64,000 nucleotides of DNA from Streptomyces sp. DG2A-72. Its GTDB lineage: Bacteria; Actinomycetota; Actinomycetes; Streptomycetales; Streptomycetaceae. The translations under genes and the position numbers were made by a program. Below, piece after piece: positions 62,525 through 64,000 of this stretch (within the stretch, counting starts at the first letter, position 1; each line of letters opens with the position of its first letter). Under the pieces are notes generated by a model that saw nothing but the letters and a program-made list of their open reading frames with translations, searched no databases and had not been told where the DNA came from. The stretch is from the NCBI RefSeq assembly GCF_030499575.1, contig NZ_JASTLC010000001.1, forward strand, positions 124,001 through 188,000, read 5' to 3'.

Positions 62525-62749
62525 GAGCAGCGCACATCGCGGGCTCGCACGACGAGCAGGCCCTGACGCAGGGTGAGGACCAGCCAGACCCCTGCCAGCG
62601 CGCCCAGCCAGTGGTGATGGGTGACCAAGTCCGCCGGCCAGTACCCCCAGAGTGACCACCAGATCGACGGCAGTCAGCCACACGTCGGCAGTCAGCCACA
62701 CGTCGCGCCTCCAGCGGGGCACGACGGCCAGGGCGGGGTCACGCCTCAT
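62525..62749 (-). pseudogene. Small two-helix membrane protein, frameshifted
   Basis: ATG 62749 overlaps the end of the MFS fragment. The frame reads RRDPALAVVPRWRRDVWLTA and VDLVVTLGVLAGGL, then shifts near 62620 to THHHWLGALAGVWLVLTLRQ and GLLVVRARDV before a stop near 62525. A tandem 18-base duplication doubles DVWLTA. A coupled small membrane protein downstream of an MFS gene is the likely original. Confidence 0.5.
62671..62706. repeat. Tandem 18-base duplication
   Basis: CAGTCAGCCACACGTCGG is repeated directly at 62671-62688 and 62689-62706 with one difference at the last base. It duplicates six codons (DVWLTA) in frame within the small membrane protein remnant. Confidence 0.85.
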
Positions 62750-63110
62750 CACGGCCCTCATCCGGCCCAGGTCCCGATCGGGTCCCGGCGGGACCGGCAC
62801 AGGCCGCGCCGAGGGCCGGCAGCGCGACGGCCAGCAAGGTGAGCGCGGCCTCTCGCCCTCCGCTCGCCCGGCCTCCGACGTGCAGGGCGAAGGTCACCAG
62901 CGCCACGCCCAGCCCGGTGCCCAGCCCGCGGGCCATGTTGACCAGGCCGCCGCCGGTTCCGGACGAGCTTGCGGGGATCGCCCCCATGACCATGGCGTTG
63001 TTGGCCGGGGTGAAGCTGCCCAGCCCCAGTCCGGTCACCGTCCCATCACGGCGGCCCGACGCCAGCACCGCCAACGCCGCCAACGCCGCCAACGCCGCCA
63101 ACGGGCACCG
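62739..63110 (-). pseudogene. MFS drug-efflux transporter, C-terminal fragment
   Basis: The frame ends an EmrB/QacA-type pump: GTVTGLGLGSFTPANNAMVM, GAIPASSSGTGGGLVNMARG, LGTGLGVALVTFALHVGGRA and a last helix before PGPDEGRDEA. The FTPANNAxxMG loop is typical. Upstream of about 63110 the resemblance stops at a run of Ala/Leu codons made by a 9-base tandem repeat. Roughly the last three helices remain. Confidence 0.75.
63068..63103. repeat. Nine-base tandem repeat, four units
   Basis: CCGCCAACG is repeated head to tail four times. It lies at the breakpoint of the MFS fragment and would encode Ala-Leu-Ala units on the minus strand. Confidence 0.85.
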
Positions 63111-63321
63111 GATTCGCCTGGAGGGCGGCAGCGGAACAACAGGACGGACCCAGCCGGAATGCAGGAGCCCTCGGAAGAGCCGAATCTCCACTTCCCACTT
63201 CGGTTCCCACCTGATCCTTACTGCTTTCACGTCAAGGAAGTGAAGAAGTGATGACCATTCCGCAATAACCTGCGTGCGTTCAGCGACCGTTGTCGGCTTT
63301 TTGCAGGTGCTTGTCGACGCT
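63111..63321. other. Gap between the MFS fragment and the sensor-like gene
   Basis: About 210 bases with no recognisable gene. It should hold the promoter of the plus-strand gene that follows. Confidence 0.35.
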
Positions 63322-64000
63322 GTGAGAGGATCCGCCCTGCCCAACTACGCCCGGGCGCCGCGACGACACCGCACTCGCCGCCGCGCCGACATGCCGCTCG
63401 TAGGTGGCGTCCGCCCGCCGGTCGCCATCCTGATGGTGCTTCTGCTCTCGGTCGCCGGACTCACCGTCTACGCCCTCGGCTCCATCCCCAGCGAGCAGGT
63501 GCCGCTTGCGGTGCGGGACGCCGAGCAGCAGATCGCCGCGGATGCTGCCGTGTCCGTCCGGGGCTCCATCAGCGCGGAGGCGAGCACGCTGCGCCGTGCT
63601 GCCCAGGCATACACCCCGCCCCGTACGACCGCGCCCGCGACGGCCCTCAAGGCGGTCGTCGCCGGGCGTCGACTGGTGCGCGGCGCCGCCCTGGTCGATC
63701 CGGCCACCGGCCAACTGCTGGCCGCGAGCGGCGGGACCGTGCCGCTCGCCGGGATCGGCGTGGATGACCTGGCCGCAGACACGGAGAGCACCACCGTCCC
63801 GCCGCGGCTCGTGACCGCCGTCTCCGGCGCCCGCATCCTCTACTTCGCCCGGCTCACGGTGCCCGAGCGCAGCCAGGACGCCAACGCCGACCAGAGCCAG
63901 GACCAAACACACCAGCAGACCAGGCACTGGCTGGTGGTGGTCCTCGAACCACTGCCGGCGCCCGCGGTACACGGAGGCGGCCGCGTCGCTTGGTTGGCGG
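63322..64000 (+). CDS. Membrane sensor protein, N-terminal part, cut by the window edge
   Basis: An open frame runs without a stop to the last base. After an Arg-rich start (RAPRRHRTRRRADMPLVGG) a membrane helix PPVAILMVLLLSVAGLTVYA leads into an extracellular segment of about 150 residues: EQVPLAVRDAEQQIAADAAV, ISAEASTLRRAAQAYTPPRT, RRLVRGAALVDPATGQLLAA and SGARILYFARLTVPE. This resembles a Cache-type sensing domain ahead of a kinase, cyclase or GGDEF module, which would lie beyond the window. The start is uncertain (GTG 63322 or ATG 63391); neither has a clear ribosome site. Confidence 0.65.
   Translation, partial: MRGSALPNYARAPRRHRTRRRADMPLVGGVRPPVAILMVLLLSVAGLTVYALGSIPSEQVPLAVRDAEQQIAADAAVSVRGSISAEASTLRRAAQAYTPPRTTAPATALKAVVAGRRLVRGAALVDPATGQLLAASGGTVPLAGIGVDDLAADTESTTVPPRLVTAVSGARILYFARLTVPERSQDANADQSQDQTHQQTRHWLVVVLEPLPAPAVHGGGRVAWLA

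Noticed and set aside
1..64000. CRISPR arrays, tRNA or rRNA genes
   Set aside because: No regularly spaced repeats of suitable length and no cloverleaf or rRNA signature was seen. The repeats found are short tandem or inverted units.

Overview
The window reads as chromosome from a high-GC actinomycete, almost certainly Streptomyces or a close relative. Coding frames have strong G/C third positions and frequent GTG starts. Several families typical of the genus are present: paired LuxR-type two-component systems, Lsr2, a second Lgt, PknH-like sensor lipoproteins and a duplicated-permease ABC importer whose ATPase carries an AAA-associated tail. No rRNA, tRNA or CRISPR array was seen. The many insertion-sequence remnants suggest an accessory region such as a chromosome arm rather than the conserved core.

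Left part (1-31 kb). Metabolic and regulatory genes (DinB-like protein, phosphofructokinase with pyrophosphate-type residues, PstS, two NarL-type two-component systems, an isocitrate lyase/PEP mutase-like enzyme, hydrolases, dehydrogenases, three TetR regulators each divergent from or next to a likely target, VOC and NTF2-like proteins, a cold-shock protein) are separated by decayed transposase genes. The remnants belong to the IS256, ISKra4, IS5 and IS701 families plus one further DDE family. One IS701-type element (25437-26832) keeps perfect terminal repeats and a CTAG target duplication. A TetR/SDR cassette lies between inverted copies of one IS5 3' end. An Lsr2 nucleoid protein lies at 31.2-31.5 kb.

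Middle (32.5-44 kb). A junkyard of four truncated genes gives way to a well-preserved galactoside-type utilisation locus: two sugar ABC permeases, a lipoprotein binding protein, a LacI regulator, a secreted multi-domain clan GH-A hydrolase with carbohydrate-binding modules, and a GH36 alpha-galactosidase. Three LacI-type palindromes (33994, 34136, 38695) link these genes. The likely scheme is extracellular trimming by the secreted enzyme, uptake by the transporter, and intracellular alpha-galactoside hydrolysis.

Right part (44-64 kb). An IS110-family element (44736-46083) is inserted in an IS5 transposase gene whose frame can be restored on paper. Its 228-nt leader contains segments matching both element ends, as expected for a bridge RNA. 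Next come hydrolases, including a beta-lactamase-like protein lacking its catalytic serine. After them is an ArsR-linked ABC importer with a shared operator, bracketed by two CorA fragments cut at nearly the same place. Further right are fragments of an SLC13 permease, a penicillin-binding protein, a DUF1906 protein, a PAP2 protein and an MFS pump, between intact genes for lipoproteins, MarR, Lgt, a GT-C glycosyltransferase and a membrane sensor cut by the window edge.
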